Of a stretch of 64,000 nucleotides of DNA, positions 1 through 8,292 are shown one piece after another. The notes below the pieces were generated by a model, which had not been told where the DNA came from, did not search any database, and saw only the letters and a list, made by a program, of their open reading frames with translations. Source of the DNA: Tahibacter harae (GTDB lineage Bacteria > Pseudomonadota > Gammaproteobacteria > Xanthomonadales > Rhodanobacteraceae); contig NZ_JANFQO010000010.1 of assembly GCF_024437735.1 (NCBI RefSeq), positions 145,496 to 209,495 on the forward strand, in the 5' to 3' direction. Position numbers and translations under genes: made by a program. Numbering within the stretch: position 1 is the stretch's first letter; every line of letters starts with the position of its first letter.

Positions 1-176
1 CCTCCGGTCATGGCCCCGAGCACAGGCTCTGCTGCCGGCCGGCGGATTGCCTCAGCCTGGACAGCCGTCCGCTACACTCTGCGACGCTCGCGGCCGCCGC
101 CGCGTACTTCCCTGCATGCCGGCCCAAGCATGGCCGCCGCGGCCGCAGCGCCGGGCCGGCGAAAAGGAGATCCCCC

Positions 177-569
177 ATGCGTACTACCCTGCTTCCCCTG
201 GTCCTGCTGGCCCTGGCCGGCTGCGCCACGCGGCCGGCGCCCGCCGACCGGCTGGCCCGGCTGCTTGACGGCCGCAGCCCCGGCGAACCGGTCAAATGCC
301 TGCAATTGCGCGATATCCGCTCCAGCCAGGTCATCGACGGCATCGCCATCGTCTACACCACCCAGAACGGCACCCTCTACGTCAACCAGCCCAAGGCCGG
401 CGCCGCCTTCCTGCACAGCGACACCATCCTGGTTACCGACACCCACACCTCGCAGCTGTGCGATATCGACACGGTCAAGCTGATGAACCCGGGTTCGCGC
501 ATGATCACCGGCAGCGTGGGGCTGGATCTGTTCGTGCCGTATCCCAAGCCGAAATCCACCAGGCACTGA
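177..569 (+). CDS. small outer-membrane-type lipoprotein, unknown role
   Basis: A 130-residue protein whose N-terminus is a lipoprotein signal peptide: basic MR, a Leu-rich core and the lipobox LAGC at residues 13-16. The mature protein would be lipidated on Cys16 and held in the periplasm or outer membrane. The rest is a single compact domain with no family I recognise. It contains a repeated TxTHTSQLCDIDTVKL-like strand pattern and two further cysteines (about residues 41 and 94) that could form a disulfide. An AAAAGGAGA Shine-Dalgarno lies 8 bases before the ATG, so the start is well supported. It stands alone, with no operon partner in view. Confidence 0.8.
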   Translation: MRTTLLPLVLLALAGCATRPAPADRLARLLDGRSPGEPVKCLQLRDIRSSQVIDGIAIVYTTQNGTLYVNQPKAGAAFLHSDTILVTDTHTSQLCDIDTVKLMNPGSRMITGSVGLDLFVPYPKPKSTRH

Positions 570-806
570 AACCGCAGCGGCGGAAAAGCACGAGATCGGA
601 AATCCGGCGCGGCAATGATCGGCCGCGCCGGCGGCGCGCCGCCTTCGCGGTCAGCGCGATCGCCCAGACAGCACGGCGTGGCGATGCCGCAAGTCATCTC
701 GGCGCTCAACGCTGTCCGCTCGACGACAACCGTAGAAGCGCCCACGCCAGAATCAGCCCGCCTCTGCCATCATCACCGGCCTCGCCTAGCCAGTGCCGGC
801 TCTGCC

Positions 807-1310
807 ATGTCCGACAGCAATTACACCGACTACCTCAAGCGCCAGTATCCGCAGATCGAATCCGTCGCCACGTTTTACGCCGAACAAGGCGCGGCCAATC
901 CGCTGAACTGGGCCGTGGCCGAATGCAAGGGCGAGCCGGCCCTGGCTACGTTCGTGCTCGTCCAGGCGCTGCGCGCCGAGATCGCGCCGGAGGAATCGCT
1001 GGACTGGGCCGAACAGGCGCTCCAGGGCAATCTCAATGTCGAGGACGCGCCCTTGCTGCAGCAGGCCGCCGAAGCGCTGCGGCATTTGCAGGAACGCGGC
1101 GTGGATCTCGCCCGGCTGACGCCGCTGGTGCGTGCCCTGCAGACTCACACCGTACGCACTATCGCCGCGCTGCTCGACCAGGGCCCGGCCATTTCCTGCC
1201 TGCCGCTGCCGGCGGACCGCCCGGCGCACTGGGCGCTTTACGCCGTCGATGCGCAGGACCGGCCGCAGGCGCCGCTGGCCGGCCTGCATGGGTTGGTCGA
1301 CGGACGCTAG
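807..1310 (+). CDS. hypothetical protein, helical, about 167 residues
   Basis: An uncharacterised 167-residue protein. I chose the internal ATG (MSDSNYTDYLK) over the far-upstream in-frame start at 615. The protein from here has balanced composition, whereas the 64-residue extension is Arg/Ala-rich noise. Residues 1-140 are mostly amphipathic helices in a tandem pattern that loosely suggests a helical-repeat fold; the last 25 residues carry short strands. There is no signal peptide or transmembrane segment, so it should be cytoplasmic. No clear ribosome binding site precedes the start. I do not recognise a family. Confidence 0.65.
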   Translation: MSDSNYTDYLKRQYPQIESVATFYAEQGAANPLNWAVAECKGEPALATFVLVQALRAEIAPEESLDWAEQALQGNLNVEDAPLLQQAAEALRHLQERGVDLARLTPLVRALQTHTVRTIAALLDQGPAISCLPLPADRPAHWALYAVDAQDRPQAPLAGLHGLVDGR

Positions 1311-1526
1311 CGGCGCGCAATCCGGAACCCTGACCGGCGGAACTCGACGGGGCTGCGCGCAGTCCGCTGCATGCGGATGCGTCCGGCAGCCTGCCATGGG
1401 TCCGTCGCTGCGCAAAAGCAGTCGCGCAATCAGGGCGTTTACTGACCGCTTTGACGCGCAGGATGCGGGCGTTCCCCGCCCGTCTTCCGCGGACCGCCGC
1501 CCCTCCCGGTTCCGAGCCAAAAAAAG

Positions 1527-1563
1527 ACCGGCCGGACGGTTGAAAGAAAACCGTCCGGCCGGT
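1527..1563. promoter_or_regulatory. double palindromic operator upstream of tetR
   Basis: A perfect inverted repeat: a 15-base arm (1527-1541), a 7-base spacer GAAAGAA (1542-1548) and the complementary arm (1549-1563). Each arm is also a palindrome of the form ACCGNCCGGNCGGT, so the element holds two copies of a TetR-type operator back to back. It ends 11 bases before the tetR ATG, where a bound repressor would block transcription of the whole pump operon. The ACCG-CCGG-CGGT layout is typical of TetR regulators beside RND pumps (family knowledge). An A-run at 1519-1525 also makes it resemble an intrinsic terminator for the minus strand, but no minus-strand gene reads into it. Confidence 0.7.
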
Positions 1564-1574
1564 ATGTTCCGACG

Positions 1575-2561
1575 ATGGTCAGACCCGATGCCACGCTGTT
1601 GATCAACAAACTCCTCGACGCCGCCGAAACCGTGGTCGAGCGCCAGGGCATAGCCAACCTCACGCTGGATGCCGTCGCGCTGGAAGCGGGCCTCAGCAAA
1701 GGCGGCCTGCTCTACCACTTCCCTTCCAAGGACCGCCTGGTCGAAGCCCTGGTCGCGCGCTCCGCACGCGGCTGGCGGCAGTGCTTCAGCGAAGGCTACG
1801 AGCGCGCGGAGCCGGGACCGGGCCGCCAGTCGCGCGCGCTGCTGAATCACTGCCTCTCCGATGCCGCCGGCTGGACCCGCGAGCTGCGCCGCAGTTCCTC
1901 GGCCTGCTTCGCCGCGCTGGCGCAGAACCCCTCGCTGATGCAGCCCATGCGCGAGGTTTATGCCGAACTGCACCGGCGCGTCGCCGACGACGGCCTGCCG
2001 CCGGGCGTGGGCGAAGCCGTCGCCGCGGCCATAGACGGGCTGTGGCTGTACTGGGTGCTGGGCCTGGCCGAGGTCAACCAGGATCTGGTCGTGCGCGTGC
2101 GCGGGGCGCTGGAAGATCTGCTCAAGCGTTCGCTGCCGGCGGAGCAGGCAGCGAACGCAACCGTCTCTGCCGATGGCAGCAACCGCGCGATTGACGGCGC
2201 CGGCGCAACAGCGTCCGCCTCTGCGGCAGCAAGCGCCACCGCAACGCGGACCGCTGCCGCTGCCGCAAAAACCCCACCGCGGCCCAGCGCCAGGCGCTCG
2301 GCCAGCACCGCTTCCGCCGCGACAAGCAACGTCGTTGCGGACGTCTCCGCAAGCCATGGCGCGGCCAAAGCCGTCCGTAATGCCAGACCCGCGGCTGCCG
2401 GCAGCAAACCCGCCGCCACGGAATCCGCCGCGGCCCAAAACGCCAAATCCGCAACCGCCGCAACTCGCTCCGCAGCCGCCGCCAAGGCCACCCAACCCGC
2501 TGCCCGCCGCGCCGCCGCCAAGGCCGGCGCGGCACGCCCCAAGAAAGGACTCCGCCCATGA
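1575..2561 (+). CDS. TetR-family repressor with long Ala/Arg/Lys-rich tail
   Basis: Residues 1-60 form a TetR DNA-binding domain. The helix-turn-helix is seen in LTLDAVALEAGLSKGGLLYHF, followed by the usual SKDRLVEAL. Residues 60-185 form the helical ligand/dimerisation domain. Residues from about 190 to 328 are low complexity, mostly Ala, Ser, Thr, Arg and Lys with few acids, like a histone-H1/AlgP-type tail; TetR proteins normally stop near 190-220 residues. The gene starts 11 bases after the double palindrome and its stop overlaps the adaptor gene (ATGA), so it is probably an autorepressor of the RND operon. No Shine-Dalgarno is visible, so the transcript may be leaderless or nearly so. 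Confidence 0.9.
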   Translation: MVRPDATLLINKLLDAAETVVERQGIANLTLDAVALEAGLSKGGLLYHFPSKDRLVEALVARSARGWRQCFSEGYERAEPGPGRQSRALLNHCLSDAAGWTRELRRSSSACFAALAQNPSLMQPMREVYAELHRRVADDGLPPGVGEAVAAAIDGLWLYWVLGLAEVNQDLVVRVRGALEDLLKRSLPAEQAANATVSADGSNRAIDGAGATASASAAASATATRTAAAAAKTPPRPSARRSASTASAATSNVVADVSASHGAAKAVRNARPAAAGSKPAATESAAAQNAKSATAATRSAAAAKATQPAARRAAAKAGAARPKKGLRP

Positions 2562-3658
2562 ATGCCCGTCGCTGGATCGCTCCCGCCCTGCTGCTCGGCG
2601 CTCTCGCCGCCACAGCCGCAGGGCTCGCCCTGTGGAAATCCTCCGCCAACCGCGCGGCCGCCGCCGCCGCAGCCAGCCAGCCCGAACCGGTGGAATCGGT
2701 CGGCAGCGCGCTCGCACGCGAACTGCAGCACCGCGGCGCGGCCAGCGCCATCGGCACCGTGCACGCGCTGCGCTCGGTGCAGCTGCGCAACGAGGTCGCC
2801 GGCACCGTGCGCGAGGTTGCGCTGAAACCCGGCGCCGTGGTCGAAGCCGGCACCGTGCTGGTCGCGCTGGATGTCGCCGTGGAACAAGCCGAACTCAAGG
2901 CGCAGCAGGCCCAGGCCGCCCTGGCCCAGAGCATGCTCGACCGCGCCCAGCGCATGAACGAGCAGCGCGCCATCTCCCAGTCCGAACTGGACCGGGTCAA
3001 GGCCGAGCGCGACGTGGCCCTGGCGCAGATCGCACGCAGCCAGGCGCTGATCGCGCGCAAGACCCTGCGCGCACCGTTCCGCGCCCGCATCGGCATCGCC
3101 GACGTGCATCCGGGCCAGTTCCTGCAGGAAGGCACCGAGCTGACCACGCTGCAGGGCGTGGACGATGGCGCGCATGTGGATTTCGCCGTATCGCAGCAGG
3201 TCGCCGCCGGACTCAACGCCGGCGACAGCGTGCAAGTACAGGCCGGCGACGAAACCGCGCCGCTGGAAGCGCGCATCGTCGCCATCGACGCGCGGGTGGA
3301 TCCGTCCACGCGCAATGCGCTGGTGCGCGCGCGCATCGACGGCGCCGCGCCGGCGCCGGGCGCCTCGGTGCGCGTGCGCCTCGCGGTGGGCGGCGCCCGC
3401 GCCGCGGTGGCGGTGCCGGCCAGCGCGCTGCGCAAGGGACCGGCCGGCGATCACGTCTTCGTGCTCGCCGCCGATGCCCAGGGCCAGGTGCGCGCGCAGC
3501 AGCGCAAGGTGCAGGTCGCCGCGCTGCTGGGTGAGGAAGTGGTGCTCGAATCCGGCCTCAGCGCCGGCGAGCGCGTCGCCGCCGCGGGTTCGTTCAAGCT
3601 GCGCGACGCCGCCCTGGTCGCCGTCGCCGAGCCGGCCAGCGCCGGCGGCACCCGTTGA
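2558..3658 (+). CDS. RND efflux periplasmic adaptor (membrane fusion protein)
   Basis: A 366-residue HlyD/AcrA-type adaptor. It has an N-terminal signal/anchor helix (residues about 5-28), a barrel-sandwich lipoyl half (VAGTVREVALKPGAVVEAGTVL), a short alpha-hairpin (ELKAQQAQAALAQ to ISQSELDRVKAERDVALAQ), the second lipoyl half (LRAPFRARIG), a beta-barrel and a membrane-proximal domain ending in GLSAGERVAAAGSFKLRDA. There is no lipobox cysteine, so it is anchored by the N-terminal helix rather than by lipid. It links the RND pump to an outer-membrane channel. The start overlaps the tetR stop by 4 bases, implying translational coupling. The outer-membrane factor is not in this operon. Confidence 0.93.
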   Translation: MNARRWIAPALLLGALAATAAGLALWKSSANRAAAAAAASQPEPVESVGSALARELQHRGAASAIGTVHALRSVQLRNEVAGTVREVALKPGAVVEAGTVLVALDVAVEQAELKAQQAQAALAQSMLDRAQRMNEQRAISQSELDRVKAERDVALAQIARSQALIARKTLRAPFRARIGIADVHPGQFLQEGTELTTLQGVDDGAHVDFAVSQQVAAGLNAGDSVQVQAGDETAPLEARIVAIDARVDPSTRNALVRARIDGAAPAPGASVRVRLAVGGARAAVAVPASALRKGPAGDHVFVLAADAQGQVRAQQRKVQVAALLGEEVVLESGLSAGERVAAAGSFKLRDAALVAVAEPASAGGTR

Positions 3659-3686
3659 AACACAGCGCTCAACAAGGACAGCCCGC

Positions 3687-6600
3687 ATGCGCTCGTTCAC
3701 GGACATCTTCATCAAGCACCCGGTCCTCGCGATCGTCGTCAACCTGATCCTGGCGCTGGCCGGCTGGCGCGCCCTGACAGCGCTGCCGTTGCAGCAATAT
3801 CCACAGATAGAAAGCACCTCCATCCTGATTACCACGGTCTATACCGGCGCCAGCGCCGAGACCGTGCGCGGCTTCCTGACCACGCCGATCGAGCGCGCCG
3901 TGTCCGCCATCGGCGGCGTGGACCACATCGAATCGAGCAGCCGCGCCGGGGTCAGCACGGTCACAGTGCGGCTCAAGCTCAACCACGACAGCACCAAGGC
4001 CCTGGCCGAGGTGACGGCGCGCCTGCAGCAGGTGCGCTCGGAGCTGCCGCAGGAAGCCGAGCCGCCGGCAGTGGAAGTGCAGCGCGCCGACCGGCCCTAT
4101 GCCAGCTTCTATGTCGCGTTTTCCTCCAGTGAACGCTCGCTGCCGGCGGTGACCGACTGGCTGGTGCGCACGCTGCAGCCGCAGTTCTCCACCATTCCCG
4201 GCGTGCAGCGCGTCACCGTCGAAGGCGGCCGCCAGCTGGCCATGCGCATCTGGATAGAGCCCGAGCGCCTGGCCGCGCTGAACCTTTCGCCGGGCGATGT
4301 GCAATCCGCCCTGCTGCGCAACAACTATCTCGCCGCGGTCGGCCAGACCAAGGGCGAACTGGTGCAGATCAACCTGCTGGCCAATACCGACCTGCGCACC
4401 GCCGAGGAATTCCGCAACCTGATCGTGGCCGAGCGCGACGGTGCCGTGGTGCGCCTGTCCGATGTGGCGCGGGTGGAGCTGGGCGCCGAGGAGGCCGAAC
4501 TGGTCGGCAAGTACAACCAGCGCGAGGCGGTCTATCTCGGCGTATGGCCGCTGGTCGGTTCCAACGAGATCGAGGTCGCGCACCAGCTGCGCGCCGAGAT
4601 GGAACGCCTGCGCGCCACACTGCCGCGCGACATCGATATGCAGATGGCCTACGACGGCACTGTGTTCATGGAGGCGGCGCTGGGCGAGATCGTCAAGACG
4701 CTGGCGGAAACCGTCTTCATCGTCGCCCTGATCGTGTTCCTGTTCATGGGATCGGTGCGCACCGCGCTGGTGCCGCTGATCGCCATGCCGGTGTCCCTGC
4801 TCGGCGCCGCGCTGGTGATGCTGGGCCTGGGCTTCAGCCTGAACCTGCTGACCATGCTGGCCATCGTGCTGTCGGTAGGCCTGGTGGTGGACGACGCCAT
4901 CGTCGTAGTGGAGAACGTCGAACGCCATGTCGGCGAGGGCAAGTCGCGCATCGAGGCCGCGTTGCTGGGCGCACGCGAGCTGATCGGCCCCATCATTGCC
5001 ATGACCATCACCCTGGCCGTGGTCTACGCGCCCATCGGTTTCCAGGGCGGCCTGACCGGCGCGCTGTTCCTGGAGTTCGCCATCACCCTGGCGGTGGCGG
5101 TGATCGTCTCGGGCGTGGTCGCAGTGACCCTGTCGCCGGTGATGAGTTCGCGCTTCGTGCACGCCCACGGCCACGAAGGCCGCCTGACCCGGCTGGTCAA
5201 CCGCGCCTTCGAGCAGGTGCGCGCGGTCTATGCCTGGCTGCTGGACCGGGCGCTGGAAATGCGCGCCGCCATCGTCATCGCCGCGCTGCTGGTGACTGCG
5301 GCGGCCTGGCCGTTGTATACCTTTTCGCGCCAGGAGCTGGCGCCGGTGGAGGACCAGAGCCATATCAGCCTGTTCTTCGAAGCCTCCCCGGACGCCTCCA
5401 TCGCCGCGGTCGACCGCGAGGCGCAGAACGTGGCGCAGATCGTGCGCGGCTTCGCCGAGACCCGCTCCACCTGGGCCCTGATCGCGCCCTGGGGCGGCTT
5501 CGGCGGCCTGGACGCCAAGCACTGGCACGAACGTGGCCGCACCACCGAGGACATGTACGGCGAAGTCTACGGCGCCGTGTCCCAGGTGCCCGGGCTGCGC
5601 GTGTTCCCGCGCCTGGATCCGCCGCTGCCCACGCCGGGCCAGTACGACGTGGAGCTGGTACTGCAGAGCGAAGCTTCGCCGCAGCAGCTGCTGGAGACCG
5701 TGGGCGCGGTGCTGGATGCGGGCTGGAAGAGCGGCAAGTTCCTGTATGTGGACACCGACCTGAAGATCGACCTGCCCGAGGCGCGCGTGGTCATCGACCG
5801 CGAACGCATCGCCGACCTGGGCCTGGACCTGGCCACCGTCGGCCAGGAACTGGGCACCCTGCTCGGCGGCGGCTATGTCAACCGCTTCAATTATTTCGAC
5901 CGCAGCTACAAGGTGATCCCGCAGATCGGGGAGAAGGACCGCGCCTCGGTCAATGCCCTGCTCGATCTCAAGATCAAGACGCCGGACGGCCAGATGGTGC
6001 CGGTATCCACCTTCACCCGCATCGAGACCGCGACCGCGCCGCGCAGCCTCAACCGCTTCCAGCAGCGCAACGCCGTGCGCGTGTTCGGCGGCGTCAATCC
6101 CGGCGTGACCAAGGCCGAAGGCCTGCAGGTGCTGGAAGATGCGGCACGTGCCGCCAGCGGACGCCTGGTCAACCTGGACTACGCCGGCGAATCGCGCCAG
6201 ATCCGCCACGAGAGTGCCGCGCTTACCGTCACGCTGGGCTTTTCCATCGTGCTCATCTACCTGGTGCTGGCCGCGCAGTTCCACAGCTTCCGCGATCCGC
6301 TGATCGTGCTGCTGGGCTCCGTGCCGCTGGCGATCTCCGGCGCGCTGCTGTTCAGCTTCCTCGACCTCACCACCATCAACATCTATTCGCAGGTCGGCCT
6401 GATCACCCTGGTCGGCCTTATCGCCAAGGGCGGCATCCTGATCGTGGAATTCGCCAACGCGCGCCAGCAGCGCGGACTCAGCCGCGAGGCCGCACTGCGC
6501 GAGGCGGCGCTGACGCGGCTGCGCCCGGTGCTGATGACCTCCGCCGCGATGATCTTCGGCCAGCTGCCGCTGGTGCTGGCCACCGGCCCGGGTGCCGAGG

Positions 6601-6776
6601 CGCGCAACAGCATCGGCATCATCCTCGTCGCCGGCATGGTGGTAGGCACCTTGTTCACCCTGTTCGTGGTGCCGGTGTTCTATTCGCTGCTGGCTTCGGA
6701 ACATCACGACGCGCCCGAGACGGCCGCAGCCGAGCGCTTGCCGCAACCGCCGCACGGGGCGCTGGGCACAGCCTGA
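3687..6776 (+). CDS. RND multidrug efflux permease
   Basis: A 1029-residue inner-membrane proton/drug antiporter of the HAE1 (AcrB/MexB-like) family, full length for the family. It has TM1 at residues 10-30, the first periplasmic loop, a TM2-TM6 block with the proton-relay pair Asp402-Asp403 in VGLVVDDAIVVVEN, a second large periplasmic loop (about 545-845), and a TM8-TM12 block including GLIAKGGILIVEFAN. I chose the ATG at 3687, where the classic MRSFTDIFIKHPVLA begins, rather than the long upstream extension; AAGGACA serves as its ribosome binding site. It follows the adaptor by 28 bases. The substrate cannot be read from the sequence. It must borrow a TolC/OprM-type channel from elsewhere. 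Confidence 0.95.
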   Translation: MRSFTDIFIKHPVLAIVVNLILALAGWRALTALPLQQYPQIESTSILITTVYTGASAETVRGFLTTPIERAVSAIGGVDHIESSSRAGVSTVTVRLKLNHDSTKALAEVTARLQQVRSELPQEAEPPAVEVQRADRPYASFYVAFSSSERSLPAVTDWLVRTLQPQFSTIPGVQRVTVEGGRQLAMRIWIEPERLAALNLSPGDVQSALLRNNYLAAVGQTKGELVQINLLANTDLRTAEEFRNLIVAERDGAVVRLSDVARVELGAEEAELVGKYNQREAVYLGVWPLVGSNEIEVAHQLRAEMERLRATLPRDIDMQMAYDGTVFMEAALGEIVKTLAETVFIVALIVFLFMGSVRTALVPLIAMPVSLLGAALVMLGLGFSLNLLTMLAIVLSVGLVVDDAIVVVENVERHVGEGKSRIEAALLGARELIGPIIAMTITLAVVYAPIGFQGGLTGALFLEFAITLAVAVIVSGVVAVTLSPVMSSRFVHAHGHEGRLTRLVNRAFEQVRAVYAWLLDRALEMRAAIVIAALLVTAAAWPLYTFSRQELAPVEDQSHISLFFEASPDASIAAVDREAQNVAQIVRGFAETRSTWALIAPWGGFGGLDAKHWHERGRTTEDMYGEVYGAVSQVPGLRVFPRLDPPLPTPGQYDVELVLQSEASPQQLLETVGAVLDAGWKSGKFLYVDTDLKIDLPEARVVIDRERIADLGLDLATVGQELGTLLGGGYVNRFNYFDRSYKVIPQIGEKDRASVNALLDLKIKTPDGQMVPVSTFTRIETATAPRSLNRFQQRNAVRVFGGVNPGVTKAEGLQVLEDAARAASGRLVNLDYAGESRQIRHESAALTVTLGFSIVLIYLVLAAQFHSFRDPLIVLLGSVPLAISGALLFSFLDLTTINIYSQVGLITLVGLIAKGGILIVEFANARQQRGLSREAALREAALTRLRPVLMTSAAMIFGQLPLVLATGPGAEARNSIGIILVAGMVVGTLFTLFVVPVFYSLLASEHHDAPETAAAERLPQPPHGALGTA

Positions 6777-6803
6777 GGCGGCAACGGAAAACGCCCATTG
6801 GCA

Positions 6804-6839
6804 AACGGCGCGGGTCGTCCCACCGCGCCGTTTTTTTTT
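6804..6839 (+). terminator. intrinsic terminator of the RND operon
   Basis: The stem AACGGCGCGG (6804-6813) pairs with CCGCGCCGTT (6823-6832) around a 9-base loop and runs into nine T (6831-6839). It sits 27 bases after the pump stop codon and separates the operon from the convergent minus-strand gene. Confidence 0.9.
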
Positions 6840-6855
6840 GCTGCGCGGCAGCGGC

Positions 6856-7716
6856 CTAGGGCACGAAATCCGCGCTGGCCAGGTCGTAGCGGCGCAGGCC
6901 CAGCGTGCCCTCGGCAACCAGGGCCTTGATCTCGCGGCGCAAGGTTGCGATGCGCTCGCCGAAGCTGTCCTCGCCGATGCGCAGCAGCGCGGCGAAGGGA
7001 TCGGCGCTGGCCAGCGCATTCACAATGACCGGCGCCCGCGCGCGGCCCTGGTGGCTGATATCGGCGACGAGCAGGCAGATGCGGTCCTCGGCCCCGTCGA
7101 GGTTGTAGCGCTGGGCCAGGCGGCGCATCTTGGCGCGGATATGCGCCAGGCCCACGTCGACCTGTACCTGGCGATGCAGCGGATCGTTCTGCACCCAGTG
7201 CACGAATTTCGCCGCCTGGATCACCTCGGTGTCCTCGACTTCCGCCGAGCCGGGATTGAGATAGTCCAGCAGGCCGTCGGTGGAGGTGTCCGATTCCAGC
7301 GGCACCAGCGCATCGTCGCCGATGCGGCAGATGCGCCCGCCGCTCACGGTGAGGTCGGGGAAATATTCCGGTGCCAGCGGCAGCTGCAGCAGGGCGCGGA
7401 GATAGGCGACGAAATCGCCGTTGGGCACGTGCGCGGCGAACTGCAGAAAGGCGAAGGTAAAGCGCGCGCGGTCGTAGGTATTGAGCGTGTGGAACAGCGC
7501 GCCTTCGGCCGTCGCGGTCGGATGGATGAAATCCGCCCAGAAACCGTGCTGGCCGCGGAACTGGCTGCGGTCGTAGCGCTGGGCGGCCGTGCCGCTGACA
7601 TTCATCAGCCCCTTGCGGCCCTGGTAGCTGACCCGCCGCCCGATGGCGAAACGCTGGCCGTCGATGCGGCCGAAATAACGGTTGCCCTGCTCCAGCGAAA
7701 AACTCACCACTTTCAT
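6856..7716 (-). CDS. conserved-looking hypothetical protein (286 aa)
   Basis: A soluble 286-residue protein with no signal peptide or transmembrane helix. It starts MKVVSFSLEQGNRYFGRIDG and has a long aromatic-rich core (NTYDRARFTFAFLQFAAHVPNGDF). The balanced composition and clear sequence character mark a real gene, but I cannot name the family. A helical fold of the lysozyme/chitosanase type is conceivable from the pattern and is only a guess. It converges on the RND operon and is divergent from the large gene at 8293, with 576 bases between. It may share regulation with the 8293-13573 pair, though nothing shows this directly. Confidence 0.75.
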   Translation of the reverse strand: MKVVSFSLEQGNRYFGRIDGQRFAIGRRVSYQGRKGLMNVSGTAAQRYDRSQFRGQHGFWADFIHPTATAEGALFHTLNTYDRARFTFAFLQFAAHVPNGDFVAYLRALLQLPLAPEYFPDLTVSGGRICRIGDDALVPLESDTSTDGLLDYLNPGSAEVEDTEVIQAAKFVHWVQNDPLHRQVQVDVGLAHIRAKMRRLAQRYNLDGAEDRICLLVADISHQGRARAPVIVNALASADPFAALLRIGEDSFGERIATLRREIKALVAEGTLGLRRYDLASADFVP

Positions 7717-8292
7717 CGGCGCTCTCCCGGTGTGTCGTATGACCCTGGTCCCGCAGCAATTGTGTAAAACGCCTCACTGCCGTGCAGGCGAACGGCGCAG
7801 GCCGCATCGCACGCCGCCCGGCCGCACGCGCAACGCCCGGGCCCTCCTTCCCGCGGTATTTCCTGCGGATTGCCGATCGCCGGCATCCGCCGCAGACACA
7901 CAGGTGCCGGCAGAGGCGGAAACCTCTCACCGGATGCGCAGACCGGGGCGCGGGCCTTTCGGGAAAAAGCCGCCGCGGCGCAAGCACGCACGCACGGAAA
8001 TACCGCGCGGCACTTCTGCACCAGCGCAACATTGCGACAAGGCAATTGTCCGCCGCAGACACCGTTTTCCCCTGTGCGAACACTGCTGCAACACGCCTGA
8101 TAGGCCCCGCCCTGTCTTGCCGCTAGGCAAAACTGCAGCGCTCGCGTTGCAGCGTCAGGGGGAAATCCAGCGTACCGCCGTGTCCCGTTTCCCCGGGACG
8201 CGACCGCCATTCCGTACCCGCCTGTTCCCCCTGTCCGCACCGCGCGCCGCTGCTGCACTGCCACGGTCGGTTTCTCCAGACAAGGAACAGCC
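7717..8292. other. 576-base divergent intergenic region
   Basis: No convincing coding sequence: every open frame here is Arg/Pro/Ala-rich noise. It must hold the promoters of the minus-strand gene at 7716 and the plus-strand gene at 8293. I see no consensus promoter, tRNA or strong hairpin. A CAAGGAACAG ribosome binding site lies at the right-hand end. Confidence 0.5.

Noticed and set aside
1527..1563. Intrinsic terminator on the minus strand
   Set aside because: The hairpin is followed by a T-run on that strand, but no minus-strand gene reads into it. The nested ACCG-CCGG-CGGT palindromes and the position before tetR favour an operator.
3669..7019. A 1116-residue minus-strand open frame
   Set aside because: Shadow of the RND permease and its flank; low-complexity translation, no motif.
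7782..8126. Small plus-strand open frame in the 7717-8292 gap
   Set aside because: Arg/Pro/Ala-rich with no ribosome binding site; typical of GC-rich non-coding DNA.
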